From an uncultured Winogradskyella sp. (GTDB lineage: Bacteria > Bacteroidota > Bacteroidia > Flavobacteriales > Flavobacteriaceae): a DNA stretch of 64,000 nt. A program made the translations under genes and the position numbers. The DNA is taken from positions 1-64,000 of the forward strand of contig NZ_CANMJY010000004.1 in NCBI RefSeq assembly GCF_947498345.1, given 5' to 3'. Under the pieces are notes generated by a model that was given only the letters and a program-made list of their open reading frames with translations, did not search any database and was not told the DNA's origin. The first letter of the stretch is position 1. Each line of letters starts with the position of its first letter. Shown piece after piece: positions 1 to 8,394 of this stretch.

Positions 1-965
1 AGCGTTCTGTAGCTATCGGAATAAATTCAACAACAACGGCAGCAGGAACAGGATCTATGGCTATAGGTGAATCTTCTGAGGCTAGTGGTGTTAATGGCCA
101 TGCTTATGGGTATTTCACAAATGTATCAGGGGATTATGCGACAGCAATCGGTCAGCAGAGTACAGCTTCAGGAGGCGCATCTTTAGCTGCAGGTTCTTTT
201 GCCAATGCAACAGGTGATAGTTCTGTGGCTTTAACCGGAGGCACGGCATCAGGCGAGAATTCTTTTGCATGGAGTGCTGAAGCTATTGGCCAAGCATCAA
301 TTGCTATGTTAGAAGGTACTTCAAATGGAGATCAATCTGTAGCTATTGGAGAAGAAACTATTGCAAATAGTTTTAGGGAATGGGCTTTAGGATCTTACAA
401 TCAAACTAATGTTGCAATCAGTACGACTACATGGAATGCAAATGATTGGTTATTTAGTCTTGGTAATGGTCTTAACAATGGTAGTAGAAGTAATGCCATA
501 ACAGTATTAAAAGATGGAAAAACAGGATTTTCGAGAATACCAACTACTAATGTTATTGAAGTCAATGGTAATGCCTCAAAAACGGCTGCTGGTGATTGGT
601 TAGCCAATAGTGATGGACGTTTAAAAAAGAACATCAATACTTTTAATGAGACTGATGCCTTAAACAGGTTATTACAAATGCGAGGTGTCACCTACGAATG
701 GAATGATAACCATACAGGAAATAACCGTCCAGAAGGCCAGCAATATGGTTTTATAGCACAAGAATTGCAAGACGTATTTCCTGAAAATGTGAGCTTAGAT
801 AATCAAGGCTTTTACCAAACAGCTTATGGTACTTATGATGCTTTATATGTACAATCGATTAAAGCCTTACATACAAAAATTGAAACTTTAGAACAAGAGA
901 ATAAGGCATTAAAAGCAAAACTTGATGCGCTATATGAAATGGTAAAAGCAAGTGCAAATAATTAG
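1..965 (+). CDS. YadA-head-like surface protein with C-terminal S74 chaperone domain (5' end outside window)
   Basis: The reading frame is open from base 3, so the start lies upstream of the window. The N-terminal part visible here is a series of A-I-G / S-x-A-x-G head repeats (for example SVAIG, TAIGQ, SLAAG) like those of YadA-type trimeric adhesin heads. About 120 residues before the end comes a peptidase S74 intramolecular chaperone domain: SDGRLKKNI, the V-x-Y-x-W stretch, and YGFIAQELQDVFPE, followed by a coiled coil rich in E and K. Counting from the ATG at 57, Ser185 and Lys190/191 sit where the S74 family self-cleaves. The family normally trimerises tail spikes or surface fibres and is then removed. 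No T9SS C-terminal domain is visible. Trimeric surface fibre is the inference; ligand unknown. Confidence 0.8.
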   Translation, partial: RSVAIGINSTTTAAGTGSMAIGESSEASGVNGHAYGYFTNVSGDYATAIGQQSTASGGASLAAGSFANATGDSSVALTGGTASGENSFAWSAEAIGQASIAMLEGTSNGDQSVAIGEETIANSFREWALGSYNQTNVAISTTTWNANDWLFSLGNGLNNGSRSNAITVLKDGKTGFSRIPTTNVIEVNGNASKTAAGDWLANSDGRLKKNINTFNETDALNRLLQMRGVTYEWNDNHTGNNRPEGQQYGFIAQELQDVFPENVSLDNQGFYQTAYGTYDALYVQSIKALHTKIETLEQENKALKAKLDALYEMVKASANN

Positions 966-980
966 AAATTATAAAAGCAT

Positions 981-1078
981 CTGAAAGCTGTCATTCTTAA
1001 TTAAACAAAGAATCTTTTGTAAAAAATGAATAGACTATTCGTTATGTATTGAATGACAGCTATACACTACACTTTCAG
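981..1078. repeat. Nested inverted-repeat element between convergent genes
   Basis: AGCTGTCATTC (986-996) pairs perfectly with GAATGACAGCT (1051-1061). An outer arm CTGAAAG (981-987) matches CTTTCAG (1072-1078). Inside are two small hairpins, AAAG-AAT-CTTT near 1007-1016 and GAATAG-A-CTATTC at 1028-1040. It fills the gap between two convergent genes, so it could act as a bidirectional terminator, but the long central loop and nested arms are more like a REP/MITE-type element. Confidence 0.6.
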
Positions 1079-1090
1079 AATGCTAAATAC

Positions 1091-1954
1091 TTATTGAATA
1101 GGAATATAAAACTCGGTCTTTAGTTTTTCTTCTGCTACCCGGTCTGGATGACTAATGTATTTTTCTCTACAAGGTACATCTCTTAGTTCGTATTCTGTGT
1201 TGAGTAACCAATCGTTAAACATATAGTCATAAACCTCTGCAAAGTATTTGTAACTACCTTGGTATAAGAATATTGCGTACTTTCCGCCTTTAAGCGTTTT
1301 TACACCAATATCACCTTGAGGTTGAGCATCCTTATGGATTATCAAACAAGCGTCGTAACGTGTTTTGTCTGGGTCTGTTACATTTGGGTCATCATAAGGT
1401 AAGCCAATATGCTTAATCCCCTTGGTAAATAGTTTCTGTGTTTTCACTTCTGCCCAAAGCTTTTGCCATGCAGTGCCGTAATCCAGGTCTTGGTATTTGC
1501 CATGCATTGTGTAATACAAACACTTTTGGTCTTCTACATCTACAATTTTCGGTTTTTTAATGTTTAATTCTGTTGTCTTCATGATGTTCTGTTTTTTGAT
1601 TATGAATTCTTTTTTGTTACGATAAGCATTTGGAGATATTCCAAAGTGGTTTTTAAACGCCTTAGAGAGTGAAGAAGGTGTTTCAAAACCCACGCTATAT
1701 GCAACAGCCTCAATGGTGTTGTCGGTATACCGAATCATTTTTGCAGCAGTCTCTACACGTGTTCTACTAATGTAGGCGCCTAAAGGTTCACCAAGCATAG
1801 CACGTGTGATGCGATGAAAGTGATACAGCGAAAAATGCGACAACTCTGCTAAATGCGCAATATCAATTTTAGTATCTAAATGGTTATGAATATAATCCAC
1901 AACACGGTTGAGATTCTGTTGATAATAGTGCTTGGTTTTGGGTTGTTCTGCCAT
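1091..1954 (-). CDS. AraC family regulator with GyrI-like effector domain
   Basis: Residues 1-115 are an AraC-type double helix-turn-helix: the IDIAHLAELSHFSLYHFHR first HTH and the second HTH with VAYSVGFETPSSLSKAFK, ending in the typical GISPNAYR. Residues from about 125 to 287 match a GyrI-like (SRPBCC/SOUL-like) small-molecule-binding domain, with P-I and Y-P-type strands (GIKHIGLPYDDP, FLYQGSYKYF, EFYIPIQ). The N-terminal-HTH plus C-terminal-GyrI order is the Rob/BmrR-like layout used by cytoplasmic sensors of hydrophobic compounds. Start ATG lies just downstream of an A-rich leader. It is a single-gene unit, divergent from the serine hydrolase at 2144. Its effector is unknown. Confidence 0.88.
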   Translation of the reverse strand: MAEQPKTKHYYQQNLNRVVDYIHNHLDTKIDIAHLAELSHFSLYHFHRITRAMLGEPLGAYISRTRVETAAKMIRYTDNTIEAVAYSVGFETPSSLSKAFKNHFGISPNAYRNKKEFIIKKQNIMKTTELNIKKPKIVDVEDQKCLYYTMHGKYQDLDYGTAWQKLWAEVKTQKLFTKGIKHIGLPYDDPNVTDPDKTRYDACLIIHKDAQPQGDIGVKTLKGGKYAIFLYQGSYKYFAEVYDYMFNDWLLNTEYELRDVPCREKYISHPDRVAEEKLKTEFYIPIQ

Positions 1955-2143
1955 GTGATATCGTTTCTATGAAGACAAAACTAAAGATAGCGGTTGGTAA
2001 TCACTTTTCCAATCTTGCTCAATTTTGTACGAATAATATGTTAATACTTTCTTAAATGTTCGTCATTCAGTAACGATAAGTGTAACAGTTGATTTTTTTA
2101 TTAATCGTATACGATATATGATGATAATTTAAACCACTCAAAA

Positions 2144-3826
2144 ATGAAAAAATCAGTTTTTATTCTCTTATTACTTACTTCAATTAGCTTTTCACAGTCT
2201 AAAGAACTCGTTCAAAGGCTAGATAGTGTTACCAACTTTATCGATGAACAGCTTAACATAAAACCAGGTACTTCTATTATCGTAACAAAAAACAACAAAA
2301 CTTTGTACACAGCAAGTAACGGATTGTCTAGTATAGAATTGAATACCAAAAACACCATCAATACGATGTACGACTTAGCTTCAATAGCTAAAATGTTTAC
2401 AGGATATGCTATTGCCACTTTAGAAGTTGAGGGCAAACTATCTATGGATGATGATATACGAACCTATCTTAAAGACTTTCCAGAATACGATCATAAAATT
2501 ACCATAGGACACTTAGTGCATCATACCAGTGGTATAAAGAATTGGACCTATCTTATTAATGAAATGGGTTGGTCTAGTGAGGATAAAATCTCTACAGATC
2601 AGTTGCTTAGAGCAATTTATGCTCAAAAGCATTTAGATTTTGTTCCAGGCGATAGATATCAATATTGTAACTCCGGCTATGTATTATTAACTAAAATCAT
2701 TGAAGAAGTTACTAATCAGTCTTTTGTAAATTGGACAGATGAGTATATTTTTAAACCCCTCGGTATGAACAGTACCTTTTTCAACGAAGACCAGAATAAA
2801 GTTATTGAAGGTATGGCATCCGCCTATATGTTGGATAATGATGGCAATAGAATACGAGAAGCATACAATACCAGTGCTTTAGGTTCTAGCTCGCTAATTT
2901 CTAATGCTACTGATATGGGGAAATGGATGAATTTTTTGCTATTTCCAACAAAGGACAAAAAAGGCATTGTAGACAAAATGTTTACCACGACAAAGCTTAA
3001 TAATGGAGATGCTAATAATTATGCTTATGGTATTGAAATTGAAGAATTTAATGACCATAAGGTTATTGGTCACGATGGGAGTTGGTCATCATTCACGTCT
3101 TACATGACAATAGTGCCAGAGTTGAATGTTGGTCTTTTTTTTGCGAATAACTATCGAGTTGGTACAGGTCAGATTAGGGACTTATATTTAGAGGTCTTCT
3201 TTCCAAAAGAAAAAGAAGCCAATACAAATTCAAAAGAAGAAAAGAATAATGCCAAAGAGAACTCAACCGAACCTGAGAAAGAAGTTGTAATACCTACAGA
3301 ACAATTAGATAAGTATACTGGAATCTATAAACTTTGTGAGGCTTGGTATTTGGATATTATGAAAAAAGGCAAGGACCTATATACACAGGCTAATGGTGAA
3401 AATGCATTTTATATGAAACCTGTTAACGATTCTACATTTATAGTTCGTGCATACGGTAACAGAACAATTACTTTCATTACTAATAAAAAAGGAAAAGTAG
3501 ATAAATTAGTATATAATGATATAACAGCCAATAGAAAAACGACTCCTTTTTATTTTAATGAAGAAGCGTTTAAAAAATACGAAGGAGTATACTATAGCAC
3601 AGAACTCGGTGTCCTTTACAGTATTGAGGTTAATAGAGATGAAATGTTATATAAGAATATTAAAACAGGTAATTTTGAGCTTATTTATGAAAATGATAAA
3701 CTCTTCTTTTCTGATGGAAAATTATCAAAAATTACTTTCGAGTATAATGATGAAAATCAAATTACAGGATTTTATAAGATAAACTGGGAAAAGAAAAAAT
3801 TATATTATTTCAATAAAGCGAATTAA
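2144..3826 (+). CDS. Secreted SxxK serine hydrolase (beta-lactamase/PBP family) with C-terminal beta domain
   Basis: 560 residues with a Sec signal peptide ending near SISFSQS. The class C beta-lactamase/D-alanyl-D-alanine-peptidase fold is shown by S80-I-A-K83, Y174-C-N176 and H310-D-G312. A charged K/E/N linker (about 352-385) leads to a second domain (about 390-560) of repeated Y-x-G-x-Y strands resembling the DUF3471/lipocalin-like tails common in this family. Family members are peptidases or esterases acting in the periplasm; no specific substrate can be assigned. Monocistronic, with the next gene 58 bases downstream. Confidence 0.85.
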   Translation: MKKSVFILLLLTSISFSQSKELVQRLDSVTNFIDEQLNIKPGTSIIVTKNNKTLYTASNGLSSIELNTKNTINTMYDLASIAKMFTGYAIATLEVEGKLSMDDDIRTYLKDFPEYDHKITIGHLVHHTSGIKNWTYLINEMGWSSEDKISTDQLLRAIYAQKHLDFVPGDRYQYCNSGYVLLTKIIEEVTNQSFVNWTDEYIFKPLGMNSTFFNEDQNKVIEGMASAYMLDNDGNRIREAYNTSALGSSSLISNATDMGKWMNFLLFPTKDKKGIVDKMFTTTKLNNGDANNYAYGIEIEEFNDHKVIGHDGSWSSFTSYMTIVPELNVGLFFANNYRVGTGQIRDLYLEVFFPKEKEANTNSKEEKNNAKENSTEPEKEVVIPTEQLDKYTGIYKLCEAWYLDIMKKGKDLYTQANGENAFYMKPVNDSTFIVRAYGNRTITFITNKKGKVDKLVYNDITANRKTTPFYFNEEAFKKYEGVYYSTELGVLYSIEVNRDEMLYKNIKTGNFELIYENDKLFFSDGKLSKITFEYNDENQITGFYKINWEKKKLYYFNKAN

Positions 3827-3884
3827 ATAATAAATGGTTTTGATAGAAAAAATAAACTTTAGAGATTAGGTTAAAGACTTACTA

Positions 3885-4451
3885 TTGCATAAAATGCGTC
3901 ATGGCGTATTGAACCCTAAAAAGTCTATTTCTCTGGCATCATTGGCCAGAGAACTAGATGTTAGCGTAACACCAATTAGAGAAGCTTTAACACAATTGCA
4001 AACATCTGGTATTGTAGAGGCTATACCCAATAGAGGTTTTTTTATTCCAGAACTTAATAATGAAGAAGCACAAAATCTGTATGAATTAGTAGTTTCGTTG
4101 GAGTCATTGGCCATAAGAAATTCAGTATTCTCTGAGAAAACAATAAAAAAGCTAGAAACTGCAAACAAGATTTTTAAAAACGCTAGTGACGAAATTCAAC
4201 GCATCAATGCAGATATCGACTTTCATAATTTATTGACGTCTAATTATAAAAACCCAATTGCGTTGAAAATCTTATCAGATCTAAAAACCAGAATTTTCTT
4301 TTATGAGGTTGATTTTATGAGTAAACGAGAGAACTATGCTGACTCTGACGATGAACATCAACAAATCATAGGACATATAAGAAATGATAACCTAGAACAT
4401 GCTTGCCAAGTTTTAAAAGAAAACTGGCTTAAGGTTTTAGATTACCAATAA
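3885..4451 (+). CDS. GntR/FCD family transcriptional regulator, short N-terminus
   Basis: The winged-helix portion (ISLASLARELDVSVTPIREAL, then GFFIPEL) is a GntR/FadR-type DNA-binding domain, followed by an FCD effector domain with a D-x-x-FH motif (DIDFHNLL) and a conserved EHQQII histidine region. The usual first helix and the L-x-P-G segment are reduced to about 12 residues. The only starts are TTG at 3885 or ATG at 3894, because an in-frame TAG lies at 3867. At 188 residues it is shorter than the usual 210-240. FCD regulators commonly respond to carboxylic acids using a bound metal. It precedes a second regulator on the same strand. Confidence 0.8.
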   Translation: MHKMRHGVLNPKKSISLASLARELDVSVTPIREALTQLQTSGIVEAIPNRGFFIPELNNEEAQNLYELVVSLESLAIRNSVFSEKTIKKLETANKIFKNASDEIQRINADIDFHNLLTSNYKNPIALKILSDLKTRIFFYEVDFMSKRENYADSDDEHQQIIGHIRNDNLEHACQVLKENWLKVLDYQ

Positions 4452-4520
4452 GTTATTTTCAATCTTATGATGTTATAAATACCTTACTTTTACGACCATT
4501 AGTCTAATAGTTTTTCAAAA

Positions 4521-5576
4521 TTGAAAGTCGAAAAATTTTCACCAGAAATTAATAAAGTATACTTTATGGAAAGGTATACACTTATTCATATTCTATCAGG
4601 TAAAGGAGGCATACAAGTAGACTTTAAAAACTATTTCGATTGGCAGGAAAAAGCTATCTTCTTAGAAAAAGGTCAATACATTAAGTTTTTATCAGACGAC
4701 TTTACCGTTAGAAAAATAGAGTTTTCTAATTCAGATAAATTTTATGACAAAGACGTAAGAGTACTATTTAAGCACCTTATTTCTCTAGGTTATATCGATT
4801 TATTAGAATGCGAAGAGTGTAATGCGTTTTTATCGCAAACTACCTTAACTGATAATTCGGCAGATATCATAGATGTATCTTCAAAACAATGGTATTGGCA
4901 AAATCCGTTTAAAGCTAATAAAGAAGAATACCAGGTTATTTTTGATACTAAAGATATTATCGATAAAGAGTTTTCTAATAACCTCACAAGCAATGATCTG
5001 GTTAGTCTTATTAACGATAGAGGTTATAATGCCCAAGCCTTAATTAAAGATAAAGTAGGACTGTCCGTTAAAAAATTAATAAACTCTAAACGACTTAATG
5101 AAGGGCTTAAAGAAGTGGCATTTACAGATAAAAATATCCAGGAGATCTCATATGATTTGGGTTATAAAGACGATGCCTACTTCAATAGAGTCTTTAAGAA
5201 TTCTACAGGTCAAACACCAAAAGCGTTTCGAGAGCATTTTGACTTTAAGAATAGAGACATGTTTTCGCAAGACCTATTAGAGCTACTTCAAAAATACCAT
5301 ACCCAAGAACGTACCTTAGGCTTCTATGCGGATAAAATGAACCTGTCAATAAAAGCCTTATCTAATAAAGTAAGGACAAAGATGAATGTCTCTTTAGGGC
5401 AACTCATACGCTTAGAATTGATTAACTCAGCAAAGCTAATGCTGCTAAATGGTCAGTCGGTTAGCTCTATATCAAGGCGATTAGGTTTTGAAGAGCCTAA
5501 TCATTTTTCACGCTTCTTTAAACATTATTCTAAACTGACTCCAACAGCGTTTCAATCCAAAAAGTACAATTCTTAG
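4521..5576 (+). CDS. Regulator with two AraC-type DNA-binding domains
   Basis: An N-terminal cupin-like region (residues 1-100; effector-pocket type) is followed by two complete AraC HTH units. The first spans about 160-245 (IQEISYDLGYKDDAYFNRVF, then GQTPKAFR). The second spans about 265-350 (VSSISRRLGFEEPNHFSRFF, then LTPTAFQ). The start appears to be TTG at 4521; the only other early start is ATG at 4566, which would cut the cupin region. An upstream TAG at 4500 bounds the frame. It lies between the GntR gene and a SnoaL/YHS/SPW cluster that may be its target. Duplicated HTH units in one chain are uncommon. Confidence 0.8.
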   Translation: MKVEKFSPEINKVYFMERYTLIHILSGKGGIQVDFKNYFDWQEKAIFLEKGQYIKFLSDDFTVRKIEFSNSDKFYDKDVRVLFKHLISLGYIDLLECEECNAFLSQTTLTDNSADIIDVSSKQWYWQNPFKANKEEYQVIFDTKDIIDKEFSNNLTSNDLVSLINDRGYNAQALIKDKVGLSVKKLINSKRLNEGLKEVAFTDKNIQEISYDLGYKDDAYFNRVFKNSTGQTPKAFREHFDFKNRDMFSQDLLELLQKYHTQERTLGFYADKMNLSIKALSNKVRTKMNVSLGQLIRLELINSAKLMLLNGQSVSSISRRLGFEEPNHFSRFFKHYSKLTPTAFQSKKYNS

Positions 5577-5650
5577 TCCTTTTTTTGTAGCAACTATCTT
5601 TTACATCTCATTGATCTTTGCAGTGTATTAATTCACTAAAAAAGAAAAAA

Positions 5651-6004
5651 ATGAATATTAAAGAACAAGTACAAAAAATGGACACTATCGTTGCTCAGGG
5701 AGCTATCGTAGATGCCGTAAAGGAATTCTTTGCAGACAATGCTAACACTTCAGATTACGGAAATGGTGGCACAGCAGGAAAAGCCGAAATGATTATAAAA
5801 ATGGAAGGCTTTGCAGGTGCTATTGCTAAAGTTAATGGGATTACACATCATCATTCTATTGTTGATGGTAATGTGTCAGCTTCAGAGTTCACCTTTGATT
5901 TTGACATGAAAGATGGCAGTAAAATTTACTGGCACGAAATCATCAGAAGAATATGGAATGATGAAGGTAAGGTCACTCACGAAGAATACTTCAATGCTGA
6001 ATAG
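5651..6004 (+). CDS. SnoaL/NTF2-like small protein
   Basis: 117 residues from the ATG at 5651, preceded by an A-rich ribosome-binding stretch; a longer in-frame start at 5618 has no support. The sequence has the NTF2/SnoaL cone-fold pattern: an N-terminal helix (VDAVKEFFAD), then alternating strands ending in W-H-E-I-I-R-R-I-W. Family members are small-molecule isomerases or ligand binders; function cannot be fixed. No signal peptide, so cytoplasmic. It is followed by a hairpin and then the YHS gene, suggesting a small co-expressed cluster. Confidence 0.72.
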   Translation: MNIKEQVQKMDTIVAQGAIVDAVKEFFADNANTSDYGNGGTAGKAEMIIKMEGFAGAIAKVNGITHHHSIVDGNVSASEFTFDFDMKDGSKIYWHEIIRRIWNDEGKVTHEEYFNAE

Positions 6005-6018
6005 GGCTGAATGTTAAG

Positions 6019-6039
6019 AAATTGTCCTGTGGACAATTT
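6019..6039. repeat. 9-bp perfect hairpin between SnoaL and YHS genes
   Basis: AAATTGTCC (6019-6027), a 3-base loop, then GGACAATTT (6031-6039) followed by T. It could be an intrinsic terminator or attenuator, or part of a larger intergenic element, because the flanks up to about 6070 are unusually GC-rich for this genome (AGGGCTGA, CAGCGCTGAGGCG). Confidence 0.6.
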
Positions 6040-6096
6040 TAATGAAGAGCCAGCGCTGAGGCGTAGGATAACAATAACCATTAAAATTTTTAAAAA

Positions 6097-6567
6097 ATGA
6101 ACACATTAAAAACCATAGTAACCGCAGTAGCATTTTTATTCGCTACAACAATATTTGCACAAGACAACAAAGCAAATAACATAGACAACAGTAATATAGC
6201 ATTACAAGGCTATAGCCCTGTATCGTATTTAGATTTGGGCTTAGCTCAAAAAGGAAACAAGAGCTATAAGTCTGAATACAAAAAAGTAGTGTATTACTTT
6301 ACATCTAGTGAGCAAAAGGCAAGTTTTGATAAAAACCCAGAGCGTTATTTACCACAGTATGGAGGGTTCTGTGCTTTTGGCTGCTATGCAGGTGCTAAAT
6401 TTAGAGTAGACCCAAATAAATTTATTGTTGAAGATGGAAAATATTACTTGTATTTAAACAATGTAGAATTAGATGCGAAGCAGTTATGGTTAGCAGAAAA
6501 TAATCACAATAAGCTAAAGGCTGTTGCGGATAAGAATTGGAAGAAATTGAGTAAAACACATAACTAA
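6097..6567 (+). CDS. Secreted YHS-domain protein
   Basis: 156 residues with a Sec signal peptide (cleavage near TTIFAQD). The mature part is a YHS domain: a Q-G-Y-S-P-V-S-Y entry, the core YYFTSSEQKASFDKNPERYL, then a Cys pair QYGGFCAFGC. YHS domains often bind metal (copper or similar) and are found in metal transporters and oxidoreductases. Tightly followed (3 bases) by the SPW membrane gene, so the two are probably co-transcribed. Function inferred only from the domain. Confidence 0.82.
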   Translation: MNTLKTIVTAVAFLFATTIFAQDNKANNIDNSNIALQGYSPVSYLDLGLAQKGNKSYKSEYKKVVYYFTSSEQKASFDKNPERYLPQYGGFCAFGCYAGAKFRVDPNKFIVEDGKYYLYLNNVELDAKQLWLAENNHNKLKAVADKNWKKLSKTHN

Positions 6568-6570
6568 GTC

Positions 6571-6924
6571 ATGAAATTCGTCACCAAAAGAATACACGCG
6601 TTTTTAGATTATCCTGTAGCTATAGCACTTATGGTATTACCATTTGTGCTAGGCTTAGGAAGCTCAAATCCATTAGCATTATGGCTTTCTGTAACTACTG
6701 GTATAGCAGCATTACTATTAACGGTATTAACAGATCATCACTTAGGCATCATCAAAGTGATCTCGTATAAAATGCATTTACTAGTAGATTTTATAGTCGC
6801 TATCGTATTTATAGTCGCTCCTTTTATCTTTTCATTTGAAGGTATAGATGCCATATATTATTGGGTAAATGGAGCAGCAGTACTCATTGTTGTAAGCTTA
6901 CATAAACCAGAAATGGCGATGTAG
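6571..6924 (+). CDS. SPW-repeat-like four-helix membrane protein
   Basis: 117 residues, four predicted membrane helices arranged as two tandem halves. Both halves start with an H-x-x-[LF]-D segment (HAFLDYPVAIALMVLPFVLG and HLLVDFIVAIVFIVAPFIFS), the layout of SPW-repeat proteins. No catalytic residue is seen. It begins 3 bases after the YHS gene stop. Role unknown; probably an inner-membrane partner of the YHS protein. Confidence 0.7.
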   Translation: MKFVTKRIHAFLDYPVAIALMVLPFVLGLGSSNPLALWLSVTTGIAALLLTVLTDHHLGIIKVISYKMHLLVDFIVAIVFIVAPFIFSFEGIDAIYYWVNGAAVLIVVSLHKPEMAM

Positions 6925-6946
6925 ATCATAGTGTAATTTGTTTTGT

Positions 6947-6982
6947 TAAAAGGCTCGGTATTTTAATAGATATCGAGCTTTT
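6947..6982. terminator. Rho-independent terminator after SPW gene
   Basis: AAAGGCTCG pairs with CGAGCTTTT around an A/T loop (GTAT...ATAT), with a T-rich 3' side. It ends the SnoaL/YHS/SPW cluster. Confidence 0.6.
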
Positions 6983-7041
6983 GGTGTTTTAAAATATACG
7001 TAGGGTTACGTATGGATTTCTTAAGACAAAAAAACTAACTT

Positions 7042-7096
7042 CGCTTAACGTCTGGTATAAGTCATTAAAACGGACTCATACCATGAAAGTTAAGCG
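7042..7096. repeat. Long compound palindrome upstream of ECF sigma gene
   Basis: CGCTTAAC (7042-7049) pairs with GTTAAGCG (7089-7096). Nested inside, TGGTAT (7053-7058) pairs with ATACCA (7078-7083) and AGTC (7060-7063) with GACT (7073-7076). The 55-bp structure sits about 125 bp before the sigma factor start. It resembles intergenic palindromic repeats seen in flavobacteria, but copy number cannot be judged here. Confidence 0.65.
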
Positions 7097-7221
7097 GAAC
7101 TACATTTACCATTCCCATTTCATCCCAAAAATCCCGTAATTTTAAAAAGTCATAACTTTTTTGTGACATTTTTTTAAGTACTCCGTTATTATAACAACTA
7201 CCAATCAAAGACTACTAATTT

Positions 7222-7758
7222 TTGGAACGACAAGAATTAATAAAAGCATGTAAGCAGAATAATCTAAAAGCGCAGATGCAAGTGTATCAGATGTACAAGG
7301 ATATGCTATATAATGTCAGCTTAAGGATTATTAAAAATCAGCACGATGCACAAGACACTGTGCATGATGCCTTTATTAAAGCGTTTCAGAATATGTCTAA
7401 GTTAAATAACGACCTTAACCTTGGGCCTTGGTTAAAACGTATTGTCATCAACTGTTCTTTAGACCTTTTACGGCACAAAAAGAAATTAGGTTGGTTACAG
7501 GAATCGTATGAATTTCAACAAGAAGACACACAAACTGACGAGTTTGAGGATATATCTTTAAAAGTTGAAGACGTAAAAAAAGCAATACATGCCTTAAAGG
7601 ATAAATACCGCATCATATTAGTACTGTATCTCATCGAAGACTATTCGCACAAAGAAATAGCAGAGCAATTAGGCTTAAAAGAAGGCACAGTACGCAATCA
7701 ATATGTAAGAGGGAAACGTTTGTTAAAGCAGCAATTGCAAAATAAAATGATAGTATGA
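7222..7758 (+). CDS. ECF RNA polymerase sigma factor
   Basis: 178 residues. Region 2 (YKDMLYNVSLRIIKNQHDAQ, then DTVHDAFIKAF) and region 4 (KYRIILVLYLIEDYSHKEIA, then EGTVRNQYVRGK) are clear; regions 1 and 3 are absent, as in ECF sigma factors. The start is TTG at 7222. Its stop overlaps the next gene as ATGA, so the downstream membrane protein is translationally coupled and is the likely anti-sigma factor. It probably controls an envelope response including the DUF4097 protein downstream. Confidence 0.92.
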   Translation: MERQELIKACKQNNLKAQMQVYQMYKDMLYNVSLRIIKNQHDAQDTVHDAFIKAFQNMSKLNNDLNLGPWLKRIVINCSLDLLRHKKKLGWLQESYEFQQEDTQTDEFEDISLKVEDVKKAIHALKDKYRIILVLYLIEDYSHKEIAEQLGLKEGTVRNQYVRGKRLLKQQLQNKMIV

Positions 7759-8381
7759 GTTTAGAGAAATTTGTTAAGGAGCACAAAACAGCATTTGACG
7801 ATGAGAAAATGCCAGAAGCTGCAAGCTTAGATTTTGAAGCAAGGCTTAAAAGCGCATTGCATCCTAAGGAGACTAAAGTAAAGAGTTTAAAAACGATACG
7901 CTATGTTTCTATTGCAGCAAGCGTCGCATTATTAATCACGTTTGGGTATTGGTACCAAAACAAGCAAGAACGTATTGAAATGAGAGATAACCTCGTTTTA
8001 GCCTTGGGCGAAAGTGACACCAATAGTTCACGTCTCGAAGCCATTTACGAGATTGAAGATCAGTTTGCAAATGAAAAGGAAGACGAAAAGATATTAAAGG
8101 CCTTCTTTAAAATTTTAAAAGCTGATTCTGATGCCAATTCAAAAATAGCCGTCATCGATGCTCTTTTAAAATTCCCAGACAATCAATTAGTAAGAAACAA
8201 TCTCATTGAAGCCTTAGGCAATGAAACAGAGCCTCTGGTGCAGTTAAAACTCATAAAATCTGTTGCTACGCTAAGAGAGCAACGTGCAAAAGCACCACTT
8301 AAAAAAATCATTGAGGATGAAGAAGCTTTACCATTGGTAAAAGGCAATGCTTCAGCCTTATTAGCCATGTTAAATCAATAA
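7755..8381 (+). CDS. Putative anti-sigma factor with one TM helix and HEAT-like domain
   Basis: 208 residues: a cytoplasmic N-terminus (about 1-50; DFEARLKSAL region), one membrane helix (about 53-70, VSIAASVALLITFGYW), then a HEAT-repeat-like domain (AVIDALLKF, LVRNNLIEAL, LVQLKLIKSV, VKGNASALLAML). Coupling to the sigma gene by the ATGA overlap, with this topology, argues for an anti-sigma role. A HEAT-repeat sensor in place of the usual small periplasmic domain is notable. No zinc-binding ZAS motif (HxxxCxxC) is seen. Confidence 0.72.
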   Translation: MSLEKFVKEHKTAFDDEKMPEAASLDFEARLKSALHPKETKVKSLKTIRYVSIAASVALLITFGYWYQNKQERIEMRDNLVLALGESDTNSSRLEAIYEIEDQFANEKEDEKILKAFFKILKADSDANSKIAVIDALLKFPDNQLVRNNLIEALGNETEPLVQLKLIKSVATLREQRAKAPLKKIIEDEEALPLVKGNASALLAMLNQ

Positions 8382-8394
8382 AAAACGAATAGAA

